Of a DNA stretch of 5,807 nt, positions 1 to 5,352 are shown piece by piece. The DNA comes from Halobacteriales archaeon QH_10_70_21 (GTDB taxonomy: Archaea; Halobacteriota; Halobacteria; Halobacteriales; Haloarculaceae). The position numbers were made by a program, and so were the translations under genes. Each line of letters begins with the position of its first letter. Position 1 is the stretch's first letter. The notes under the pieces were generated by a model that did no database searches, was not told the origin of the DNA, and worked only from the letters and a program-made list of their open reading frames with translations. Where the stretch lies: positions 8,301-14,107 of the forward strand of contig PXQM01000025.1 of the NCBI GenBank assembly GCA_003021325.1, written 5' to 3'.

Positions 1-44
1 CCGCTCCGGGAGCACGACGGCCCGGACGAGCGCGCCACCCGCGG

Positions 45-52
45 GCTTTTCC
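45..52 (+). promoter_or_regulatory. TATA-like promoter element for the DUF5786-like gene
   Basis: A short T-rich run (GCTTTTCC) in otherwise GC-rich DNA is centred about 26 bases before the ATG at 75. That is the spacing expected for an archaeal TATA box driving a leaderless transcript. The match to the haloarchaeal consensus is only partial, so the call rests mainly on position and local composition. Confidence 0.4.
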
Positions 53-74
53 GTCCCGGGCCACTCCTGTACGT

Positions 75-254
75 ATGGGCTTCGGGAGCTACGACGAGTC
101 AGAGCAGCAGAATCAGAGCGTGGAAACGGACGACGACGACGCCGTCGCCGTCCACGAGAACGACCACGACGGCGACGTGGAGTTCGAGTTCGACGAGAGC
201 GGGGAGTCGCTCATCGACCGACTCGCCGAGATGAAGGACGACGACGAGGACTGA
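75..254 (+). CDS. Small acidic DUF5786-family protein
   Basis: This 59-residue protein starts MGFGSYDESEQQ and ends in an acidic tail (MKDDDED). I recognise the N-terminus as the hallmark of a short protein widespread in haloarchaea and classed as DUF5786; its function is unknown. Seen in the sequence: an N-terminal Gly/aromatic patch (residues 2-6), an acidic, probably disordered middle with a run of four Asp near residues 19-22, a VEFEFDESGESLIDRLAEM stretch (about 36-54) likely to form a strand and a short helix, then the tail. There are no cysteines or membrane segments. The ATG is chosen because the conserved MGFGSYDESE begins there and an AT-rich box lies 26 bases upstream. It lies 91 bases before the beta-CASP ribonuclease gene on the same strand. 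The family assignment is from memory of the N-terminal motif; that it is a real gene is near certain. Confidence 0.85.
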   Translation: MGFGSYDESEQQNQSVETDDDDAVAVHENDHDGDVEFEFDESGESLIDRLAEMKDDDED

Positions 255-345
255 CGCCCGGACGATTCGTTCTGCGCCCGACGCGACGGAGCCGTAGCGC
301 CCGGAACCGACGAAGGCAAGCCGCCCGGGCCACTACCTCCCGGCA

Positions 346-1605
346 GTGAACCTGCAGTTCCTCGGCGGCGCCCGCGAGGTCGGCCGCAGCGCGATTCTCG
401 TCAACGACTCGCTGCTGCTCGACTTCGGGCTGAAGACCGCCGACCCGCCGCAGTACCCCGTCGGTTCCATCAGGGGCAGCGGCCCCGCTCCCGACCCGGA
501 CGCGGTCGTCGTGAGCCACGGCCACCTCGACCACGTCGGGGCGCTGCCGGCGCTCCTGTCCGGCGACGCCCGCCCGCCGGTCCACTGGACGCCGCCGACC
601 CGCGAGCTGGCGATGACGCTCGGCGAGGACACGCTCAAGCTGCACGGCGGGACGCCGCAGTGCCCGTTCACCGGCGAGGAGCTCCGGCGGCTGACCGAGG
701 TCTCCGAGACCCACGGCTACCGCGAGCCGTTCGAGGCGGCCGACCACCGCGTCGAGCTCTTCGACGCCGGTCACATCCCCGGCAGCGCACACGTCCTCGT
801 CGATGACGGTGACACTCGCCTCCTCTACACCGGCGACTTCCACGCCGGCGGCCGCGGTCAGCGACTCGTCGAGAGCTCGACGGCCCGCCCGGAGGCGGAC
901 GTCGTCGTCACCGAGTCCACCTACGCCGACGTCGAACACGAGCCCCGCGAGACGGTCGAGGAGCGGTTCGTCGAGAGCGTCCGGACGACGCTGTGGGAGG
1001 GCGGGACGGTCGTCGTGCCCGCCTTCGCCATCGGGCGGACCCAGGAGATGATGCTCGTCTGTGCGGCCCACGACATCGACTGCTACGTCGACGGGATGGG
1101 CGTCGAGGTCACGCGGCTGCTCCGCCGGCACCCCGAGTTCCTGCGGGACGGCGACGCCTTCGCCCGCGCCGTCTCGAACGCCCGCGTCGTCGACGGCCGC
1201 GACGGCCAGCGGAAACGCATCGCCGACCAGCCGACGGTCATCATCACGACCGCCGGGATGCTCTCCGGCGGCCCGGCGATGACCTACGTGCCCGAGATAC
1301 ACGCCAACCCCGTCAACAAGCTCTGCTTCTCGGGCTACCAGGTCGAGGGGACGCCCGGCCGCGAGGTCCTCGAGACCGGTGGCGCCGAGATCGACGACCG
1401 CCACCTCCGCGTGAGCGCGACCGTCGAGGCCTACGACTTCTCGGCGCACGCCGACCGCGAGGGGCTGTTCGACTTCCTCGACTCGTACCGCGACACACCC
1501 CTCCTGGTCAACCACGGCGACTCCTGTGTGTGGTTCGCCGACGAACTCGAGGCTCGCGGCCACGACGCCCGGGCGCCGGCGGTGGGCGACGTCGTCCAGG
1601 TCTGA
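346..1605 (+). CDS. MBL-fold/beta-CASP ribonuclease (archaeal CPSF-type)
   Basis: This 419-residue protein is a metallo-beta-lactamase-fold RNA nuclease of the beta-CASP group, which acts as a zinc-dependent endo- and/or 5'-exoribonuclease in archaeal RNA processing and decay. All expected motifs are visible: motif 1 in LLLDFG (Asp26), motif 2 HGHLDH (His58, His60, Asp62, His63), motif 3 His143 in AGHIPGSAH, and motif 4 Asp164 in YTGDFH. The beta-CASP residues are motif A Glu190 (VVVTEST), motif B His368 (DFSAHAD) and motif C His390 (LVNHGD). The beta-CASP insert includes PAFAIGRTQE (225-234). There is no N-terminal KH region, so it resembles the shorter aCPSF2-like class rather than aCPSF1. 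The start is GTG at 346, because the first strand of the fold (NLQFLGGAREVGRSAI) begins immediately after it. No clear TATA box precedes it, so cotranscription with the upstream small gene is possible. RNA substrates cannot be inferred. Confidence 0.93.
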   Translation: MNLQFLGGAREVGRSAILVNDSLLLDFGLKTADPPQYPVGSIRGSGPAPDPDAVVVSHGHLDHVGALPALLSGDARPPVHWTPPTRELAMTLGEDTLKLHGGTPQCPFTGEELRRLTEVSETHGYREPFEAADHRVELFDAGHIPGSAHVLVDDGDTRLLYTGDFHAGGRGQRLVESSTARPEADVVVTESTYADVEHEPRETVEERFVESVRTTLWEGGTVVVPAFAIGRTQEMMLVCAAHDIDCYVDGMGVEVTRLLRRHPEFLRDGDAFARAVSNARVVDGRDGQRKRIADQPTVIITTAGMLSGGPAMTYVPEIHANPVNKLCFSGYQVEGTPGREVLETGGAEIDDRHLRVSATVEAYDFSAHADREGLFDFLDSYRDTPLLVNHGDSCVWFADELEARGHDARAPAVGDVVQV

Positions 1606-1607
1606 CG

Positions 1608-1926
1608 CTACGCCCGGTCGTGGCGGCCCCACCACCGGCCAGCACCGCCCCGAGGCCGACCGTCTGGTAGAACGAGCCGACGACGGCCTCCCCCGGCGGC
1701 GGCGCGGTCGTCACCGTGACCATCGACCCGTCGCCGCTCCTGGCGAGCGACCGGCCCACGGACGGTAGCGCGAACGCGACGCCGAGGAGGACGAACACCA
1801 GGCGGTTGTGCGCGACGAACCGTCCGCGCTCCGTCGACCGAGCCAGCCGGCGGCCCGTTCCCACGGAAAGACCGGCTCCCACTCACCGTCGGCGCTCGAC
1901 CCGCCGTCCGGAGGGCCATCGCTCAT
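1608..1926 (-). pseudogene. Frameshifted small membrane-protein gene
   Basis: The ATG at 1926 opens a haloarchaeal-looking acidic N-terminus (MSDGPPDGGSSADGEWEPVF, then PWERAAGWLGRR), but that frame then loses protein character. The next frame, from about 1822 leftwards, carries RGRFVAHNRLVFVLLGVAFA and then LPSVGRSLARSGDG, MVTVTTAPPPGEAVVGSFYQ and TVGLGAVLAGG. This looks like two hydrophobic segments around a short loop. Joining the halves needs a single frame change between about 1842 and 1822, as a one-base loss would cause. The second frame then runs as Arg-rich antisense through the end of the ribonuclease gene to a stop at 1508, whereas the third frame stops at TAG 1608-1610, just beyond the ribonuclease stop. 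A second lost base near 1630-1650 would give a protein of about 105 residues. A good TATA box sits 26 bases before the ATG. I do not recognise a named family. Alternatives are a sequencing error, programmed frameshifting, or a shorter protein from the ATG at 1882. Confidence 0.6.
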
Positions 1927-1947
1927 GTATGCGGCTACATAGAGTTG

Positions 1948-1956
1948 AAATAAAAC
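1948..1956 (-). promoter_or_regulatory. TATA box for the broken membrane-protein gene
   Basis: On the minus strand this reads GTTTTATTT, the most AT-rich spot nearby, centred about 26 bases upstream of the ATG at 1926. The spacing and sequence fit a haloarchaeal TATA box with a leaderless transcript. It supports the choice of the ATG at 1926 and implies the downstream gene was, and may still be, transcribed. Confidence 0.65.
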
Positions 1957-2052
1957 GTTCCGTTCGCTCGGTCCCGGAGACCGGCCTGGTGTCACCACGC
2001 GGGCTGCCCCGGCTCGGACCCCCTCCAGCACGCTGCGGACGTTACGGCTGGA

Positions 2053-2059
2053 CTTAAAT
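2053..2059 (+). promoter_or_regulatory. TATA box for the HAD phosphatase gene
   Basis: CTTAAAT lies about 27 bases before the ATG at 2083. The sequence and spacing match a haloarchaeal TATA box with transcription starting at or next to the start codon. With the minus-strand box at 1948-1956 it makes 1927-2082 a divergent promoter region. Confidence 0.65.
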
Positions 2060-2082
2060 CGCTGTATCCACTACGGCCGGCG

Positions 2083-2649
2083 ATGACCGAGCGCCCGCTC
2101 CCCGCCGGTTCGACGCTGCTCGTGGACCTCGACGGCGTCGTCGCGGACAACCTCCCCCGCCTCTGTACCCACCTCCGGACGGCGTACGACCACGACGTCG
2201 CTCCCGGGGACATCGACGACTGGGCCTACGACGTGCCCGGCGTCGACGGCCACGTCGGCCACGTCATCTCCGAGCTGATGACCGACCACGCCGAGTGGTA
2301 CTTCGGCGGGATGGACCCGATGGCGGGCGTCGCCGACGCCCTCGACGCGCTCCGCGCGGAGTACTGCGTCGAGATAGCGACCCACCGGCTCCCCGAGACC
2401 CACGACGTCTCGAAGGCGTGGCTCGCAGAGCACGGCATCCCGTACGACGAGTTCCACGAGTCGGTCCCCGCCGACAAGGGCGCACTCGACGGCGACGCGC
2501 TCATCGACGACTACCACGGCAACGTCGACGACGCGCTGTCGGCGGGCAAGGCCGGGTTCCTGATGCGGCAGCCCTACAGCGAGCCGGCGGCCGTCGACGG
2601 CGCCCACGTCGTCGACTCGTGGGACGACGTCACGCGACTGTTGCTGTAG
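2083..2649 (+). CDS. HAD-superfamily phosphatase, 5'(3')-deoxyribonucleotidase-like
   Basis: This 188-residue predicted cytosolic hydrolase belongs to the haloacid dehalogenase superfamily and is closest in layout to the NT5C-type nucleotidases, which remove phosphate from deoxynucleoside monophosphates. Motif I is LLVDLDGVVADN, with nucleophile Asp15 and acid/base Asp17. Motif II is Thr100 in EIATHRLPETH. Motif III is probably Lys132 in PADKGALDGD. Motif IV is the Asp pair 142-143 in ALIDDYHGNVDDAL, which holds magnesium. The segment at about 24-90 is an alpha-helical cap between motifs I and II. The late KAGFLMRQPYSEP stretch is typical of this subgroup. The ATG is fixed by the TATA box 26-27 bases upstream and by the nearness of motif I. 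The gene is intact although the genes on both sides are broken. The substrate is uncertain; other small phosphorylated compounds are possible. A role in nucleotide salvage is inferred from the family only. Confidence 0.72.
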   Translation: MTERPLPAGSTLLVDLDGVVADNLPRLCTHLRTAYDHDVAPGDIDDWAYDVPGVDGHVGHVISELMTDHAEWYFGGMDPMAGVADALDALRAEYCVEIATHRLPETHDVSKAWLAEHGIPYDEFHESVPADKGALDGDALIDDYHGNVDDALSAGKAGFLMRQPYSEPAAVDGAHVVDSWDDVTRLLL

Positions 2650-2655
2650 GCCGTT

Positions 2656-2676
2656 CCGGCCGGTCGGCGGCGGCCG
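2656..2676 (+). repeat. 21-base direct repeat, copy 1
   Basis: This 21-base stretch, starting CCGGCCGGTCGG and ending GGCGGCCG, recurs exactly at 2735-2755. It begins seven bases after the HAD gene stop. Its ends are self-complementary (CGGCC at 2657-2661 with GGCCG at 2672-2676), and the pairing extends with GTT/AAC outside a bulged C to an 8-pair stem with a 10-base loop. It could be a transcript-end hairpin, although no T tract follows. See copy 2. Confidence 0.6.
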
Positions 2677-2734
2677 AACCGGGACCTGCGCCCGGCTGGG
2701 GGCGGTCGGGTCCGCTACCGCTACCCACCGCGTG

Positions 2735-2755
2735 CCGGCCGGTCGGCGGCGGCCG
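2735..2755 (+). repeat. 21-base direct repeat, copy 2
   Basis: An exact second copy of the 2656-2676 element, offset by 79 bases, in the spacer before the creatininase pseudogene. Here CCGGCC (2735-2740) can pair with GGCCGG (2751-2756) around a 10-base loop. The GGCGG-rich sequence is low in complexity for a genome this GC-rich, so part of the match may be compositional. The 21-base identity is nevertheless longer than expected for two sites so close together. Confidence 0.6.
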
Positions 2756-2823
2756 GTCCTGACCGGGTTCGAGCCCGCGTGACACCGGAAGATGCTCACC
2801 GCTCCCGCAGTTCGTGCGACTGT

Positions 2824-3578
2824 ATGCCCTCTCGCAGGTCAGTACGTCTCGAGGAGACGGTATGGCCAGCAGTCGAATCGGCGCTCGAGAACGGGACGCG
2901 GACGGCGGTCGTCGCGGTCGGTTCGATCGAACAGCACGGGCCACACCTGCCGCTGTGATGGACACCCGCGACGGCGACGAACTCGCCCGGCGCATCGCCG
3001 AGGAGCTCGGCGACGCCCTCGCCGCCCCGACCGCCCGGCCGGGCTGCTCCGGACACCACATGGCGTTCCCCGGTACCGTCACCGTCCCGCCGGAGACGCT
3101 GATGGAGGTCGTCCGGTCGTACTGCCGGTCGCTGGACGAGCACGGCTTTCGACCCGTCGTCCTCGTGCCGACCCGCGGGGGCAACTTCGGCCCCGTCAGG
3201 ACCGTCGCGCCCGACGTCGCCCGCGAACTCGACGCCGCTGTGATACCGCTGGCGGACCGCGACGGACGCGCGGCTGCTGACCGAGGGACTCGACGAGGCG
3301 GGCACCGAGTGCGACCAGGCGGTCATCCACGCCGGCGCCGCCGAGATGGCGGTCGTGATGGCCATCGACGAGGACCTCGTGCGGACGGCGGCCATCGAGC
3401 GGGGCCACGAGCGGCCGGTCCCGACCGACCGCCTGCTGAGCGAGGGGCTCGAGACGGTACCCGAGAACGGCGTCCTCGGCGACCCGACCGGGGCGACCCC
3501 GGGGCCGGCGAGACCACCACCCGCCGGGTCGTCGACGCTTACGTCAACCACACCGAGGCGGAACGGCAGTCGGTCTGA
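2824..3578 (+). pseudogene. Creatininase-family amidohydrolase, multiply frameshifted
   Basis: Pieces of one metal-dependent amidohydrolase of the creatininase family lie in order but alternate between two frames. Piece 1 (2824-2955; MPSRRSVRLEETVWPAVESA onwards) ends VGSIEQHGPHLPL at TGA 2956-2958 and carries the expected metal residues Glu36 and His38. Piece 2 (2955-3263) begins VMDTRDGDELARR with metal ligand Asp47, then CSGHHMAFPGTVTVPPETLM and VVLVPTRGGNFGP. Piece 3 (from 3265) reads DARLLTEGLDEAG, AVIHAGAAEMAVVMAID and LETVPENGVLGDP. Piece 4 (from about 3501) ends RVVDAYVNHTEAERQSV with TGA at 3576-3578. The changes fit a lost base at about 2955 (CTGTGATG for CTGGTGATG), a gained base at about 3264, and a lost base within 3496-3506. 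Restored length is about 250 residues, normal for the family. The family motif HGGN is RGGN here (codon 3174-3176, CGC), removing a likely metal ligand. No clear promoter is seen. Similarity elsewhere remains high, so decay appears recent; the original substrate is unknown. Confidence 0.85.
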
Positions 3579-3696
3579 GCGGCCGGTTCCGCCGCGGCCG
3601 GTTCACGAGTCCCCTCGACCGGGCAGTCGTCCGCATCGCCGTGTTCGCGGCCGACCGCAGGACTCCGCGTTCCGTATCGGCCCCGTGACCTCCACT

Positions 3697-3703
3697 CTTT
3701 TTC
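3697..3703 (+). promoter_or_regulatory. TATA-like element for the aldo/keto reductase gene
   Basis: CTTTTTC is the only AT-rich stretch in this 148-base spacer. It is centred about 27 bases before the ATG at 3727, as expected for a leaderless haloarchaeal transcript. It lacks an A in the core, so it is a weak consensus match, but it supports 3727 over any start further upstream in the same open frame. Confidence 0.5.
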
Positions 3704-3726
3704 ACGCCGCGCCAGAAGCCCGACAC

Positions 3727-4566
3727 ATGGACACGTTCGACATCGGCGGCGACCTCACCGTCCGGCGGCTCGGCTTCGGCGCGATGCGCATCACCGGCGA
3801 CGGCATCATCGGCGAGCCGGACGACCCCGAGACCGCGCGCGAGGTGCTCCGCCGCGCCGCCGAGCACGTCGACCTCATCGACACCGCGGACTCGTACGGC
3901 CCCGGCGTCTCCGAGCGGCTCCTCGGCGAGACGCTCGCGCCCTACGAGGAGTGCGTCGTCGCCACCAAGGGCGGCCTGCTCCGGAACCACGACGGCGACT
4001 GGCTGCCGTACGGCGACCCCGACTACCTCCGGAACGCGGTCCTCTGCAGCCTCGACCGGCTCAGGACCGACACCATCGACCTCTACCAGCTCCACACGCC
4101 CGACCCCGACGTCGACTTCGAGGACAGCGTCACGACGCTGGCGGCGCTGAAGGACGACGGCCTCGTCGAGCACGTCGGGCTCTCGAACGTCAGCCTCGAG
4201 CAGCTCGAGACCGCCCGCGACCACGTCGAGGTCGCGACCGTCCAGAACCAGTTCAACGTCGCCACGCGGGACACCGACCGCGTCGACGGCGACGGCCGCC
4301 GGGTGCTCGAGGCCTGCGAGACCCACGACATCGGCTTTATCCCCTACTTCCCGCTGGTGGCGGGGGACGCCTCCGGGGTCGACGGCATCGAGGAGATAGC
4401 CGACGCCCACGATGCGACCCCCGAGCAGGTCGCGCTGGCGTGGCTGCTGGAGCGCTCCGACGTTACCCTCCCCATCCCCGGCACCGGCAGCGTCGCCCAC
4501 CTCGAGGAGAACGTCGCCGCCGCCGACCTCGAGCTGACGCCCGAGGAGTTCGAGAAGCTGTCGTAG
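3727..4566 (+). CDS. Aldo/keto reductase
   Basis: This 279-residue protein is a cytosolic NAD(P)H-dependent oxidoreductase of the aldo/keto reductase superfamily, which reduces aldehydes or ketones. The catalytic tetrad is visible: Asp52 and Tyr57 in LIDTADSYGPG, Lys81 in VVATKGG and His123 in LYQLHTPD. Barrel landmarks follow in order: RRLGFGAMRITG (13-24), HVGLSNVSLEQL (149-160), VQNQFNVATRD (172-182), IPYFPLVAG (205-213), and the cofactor-binding loop IPGTGSVAHLEENVAA (250-265). Length is normal for the short bacterial/archaeal type. The frame stays open upstream into the creatininase remnant as far as 3265 and could be called from an ATG at 3346. I prefer 3727 because the family's first strand begins there (MDTFDIGGDLTVRRLGFG) and a TATA-like box precedes it at the right distance. 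The physiological substrate cannot be told from sequence. Its stop is 21 bases from the end of the convergent CPCC gene. Confidence 0.93.
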   Translation: MDTFDIGGDLTVRRLGFGAMRITGDGIIGEPDDPETAREVLRRAAEHVDLIDTADSYGPGVSERLLGETLAPYEECVVATKGGLLRNHDGDWLPYGDPDYLRNAVLCSLDRLRTDTIDLYQLHTPDPDVDFEDSVTTLAALKDDGLVEHVGLSNVSLEQLETARDHVEVATVQNQFNVATRDTDRVDGDGRRVLEACETHDIGFIPYFPLVAGDASGVDGIEEIADAHDATPEQVALAWLLERSDVTLPIPGTGSVAHLEENVAAADLELTPEEFEKLS

Positions 4567-4570
4567 CGGC

Positions 4571-4583
4571 CGACGGTACGTCG
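4571..4583. terminator. Small inverted repeat between convergent gene ends
   Basis: CGACG-GTA-CGTCG forms a 5-pair stem with a 3-base loop and sits centrally in the 21 bases between the aldo/keto reductase stop and the CPCC gene stop. It could influence transcript ends on both strands. No T tract accompanies it, and short GC dyads are common at this composition, so this is weak. Confidence 0.22.
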
Positions 4584-4587
4584 ACGG

Positions 4588-4905
4588 TCACTCGTAGGGG
4601 TAGTTCGGGTCTCGCTCGTCCCCGTCGGTGGGCTCGCGGGTCTCCCCGACGACGCCCGGCAGGCAGGCGCCGTACTCGGCGACGTTCTCGCGGCCCGCCG
4701 ACAGCGAGACGTGGTTGTAGTCGCTCTGGACCTCCGGGTGGTAGAACCCGACCAGGTCGTCGAGCCAGCCGCAGATCTCACAGACCTCGTAGGAGCCGGG
4801 CCCGCTCTGCGACAGCGTCCGGTAGCCACAGCAGGGACAGAACCCGAGCTCCCTGGAGACGGGGTTGCCGGCACGGTCGTTCCGCCGGGGGCCGCCCTCG
4901 GCCAT
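4588..4905 (-). CDS. CPCC-type cysteine-rich protein, probable zinc binder
   Basis: This 105-residue protein carries GFCPCCGYRTL (Cys23, Cys25, Cys26) and, sixteen residues later, YEVCEICGWLDD (Cys42, Cys45), then NHVSLSAGRENVAEYGAC (64-81). The order CPCC, CxxC-x-W-x-DD and SL-x-x-x-R-x-N matches the family of CPCC cysteine-rich proteins (Pfam Cys_rich_CPCC), found in bacteria and some archaea. The cysteines probably hold a zinc ion; the family has no established function. The N-terminal 20 residues are polar and probably disordered, and the C-terminus is acidic (ending DPNYPYE). I chose the ATG at 4905. A GTG at 4920 would add five residues and cannot be excluded; neither start has well-spaced Shine-Dalgarno sequence. 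The gap to the upstream DUF6360-like gene is 25 bases (10 if GTG is used), so the two probably share a transcript. Confidence 0.82.
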   Translation of the reverse strand: MAEGGPRRNDRAGNPVSRELGFCPCCGYRTLSQSGPGSYEVCEICGWLDDLVGFYHPEVQSDYNHVSLSAGRENVAEYGACLPGVVGETREPTDGDERDPNYPYE

Positions 4906-4930
4906 ACCCCCCGTAGGCACGCGTGGCCTA

Positions 4931-5215
4931 TCAGTCCTCGTCCGCCGCCTCGACCTTGTCGGCGTGCTTCTCGAGGTCCGCCGCGAGCTCCCGGGCCTCC
5001 TCGGGGGAGAGCCGTATCCGCTCGGCGTGCGCCGGCAGGTGCTCCAGCTGGGTGTTGTCGAGCTCGACCTGCAGCGAGACGTGGTCGGGGTTCCGGCGCG
5101 CGCTGGTCGCGTTCACGACGGCGAAAGCCTCCTCGGTGAAGTCGTGGCCCTCCGCCTCCCCGTCGAGAAGGTCCAGCGTCGTATACGCGTTGACCTTCAT
5201 GATTCGGTCGGCCAT
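4931..5215 (-). CDS. DUF6360-like haloarchaeal protein
   Basis: This 94-residue protein begins MADRIMKVNAYTTLDLLDGE and continues EEAFAVVNATSARRNPDHVS, LQVELDNTQLEHLPAHAERI and RLSPEEARELAADLEKHADK, ending in an acidic tail. I recognise this as a small conserved haloarchaeal protein classed, to my recollection, as DUF6360; no function is known. The first two thirds look like alternating strands (KVNAYTTLDLL, EEAFAVVNA, VSLQVELDN) and the end is a charged amphipathic helix with LSPEEAR near 69-75, a compact alpha/beta domain. There are no cysteines, signal peptide or membrane segment. The ATG start is supported by the conserved opening. A weak AT-containing element (CTTACG on the minus strand, around 5241-5246) lies near the expected TATA position. 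It probably leads a two-gene transcript with the CPCC gene and follows valS by 137 bases on the same strand. Confidence 0.8.
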   Translation of the reverse strand: MADRIMKVNAYTTLDLLDGEAEGHDFTEEAFAVVNATSARRNPDHVSLQVELDNTQLEHLPAHAERIRLSPEEARELAADLEKHADKVEAADED

Positions 5216-5240
5216 GTTCCACCGGACGGGAGGGCCGGGC

Positions 5241-5246
5241 GTAAGC
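5241..5246 (-). promoter_or_regulatory. Weak TATA-like element before the DUF6360-like gene
   Basis: On the minus strand this reads CTTACG, centred about 28 bases upstream of the ATG at 5215. It resembles a degenerate haloarchaeal TATA box by position only, and readthrough from valS is an alternative source of transcription. Confidence 0.3.
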
Positions 5247-5258
5247 GTGACGCCCGAC

Positions 5259-5275
5259 GCGACCGGGACGGTCGC
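5259..5275. terminator. Inverted repeat downstream of valS
   Basis: GCGACCG (5259-5265) and CGGTCGC (5269-5275) form a perfect 7-pair stem with a 3-base loop. It lies 77 bases past the valS stop, between valS and the next minus-strand gene. It may mark the end of the valS transcript, but no T tract follows on the minus strand, so the role is uncertain. Confidence 0.3.
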
Positions 5276-5352
5276 TCCCCTTGCTCGACGACGCTACTCG
5301 CGCGTCGCTTCGCTCCCCGCTCGTCGTCCGGCGGTCGCCGCTGTCGACCGCC

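Noticed and set aside
211..1635. 474-residue open frame on the minus strand across the ribonuclease gene
   Set aside because: It is antisense to a gene with complete catalytic motifs. Long antisense frames are routine at this GC content, and the translation has only low-complexity Val/Asp/Arg composition.
2764..2777. CGGG-TTCGAG-CCCG hairpin resembling a tRNA T-arm, possible tRNA fragment or attachment site
   Set aside because: The loop is six bases rather than seven, pairing fails when the standard seven-base loop is imposed, and no acceptor, D or anticodon arm is present on either strand.
2071..2799. 242-residue minus-strand open frame over the HAD gene
   Set aside because: Antisense shadow of a gene with clear HAD motifs; no recognisable domain.
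2956..2958. TGA inside the creatininase gene as a recoded (selenocysteine-like) codon
   Set aside because: After the TGA the family sequence resumes in a different frame, not the same one, so a lost base explains it. Haloarchaea are not known to use selenocysteine.
3544..4500. 318-residue minus-strand open frame over the aldo/keto reductase
   Set aside because: Antisense shadow of a gene with the full catalytic tetrad; composition is typical of reverse-strand GC-rich code.
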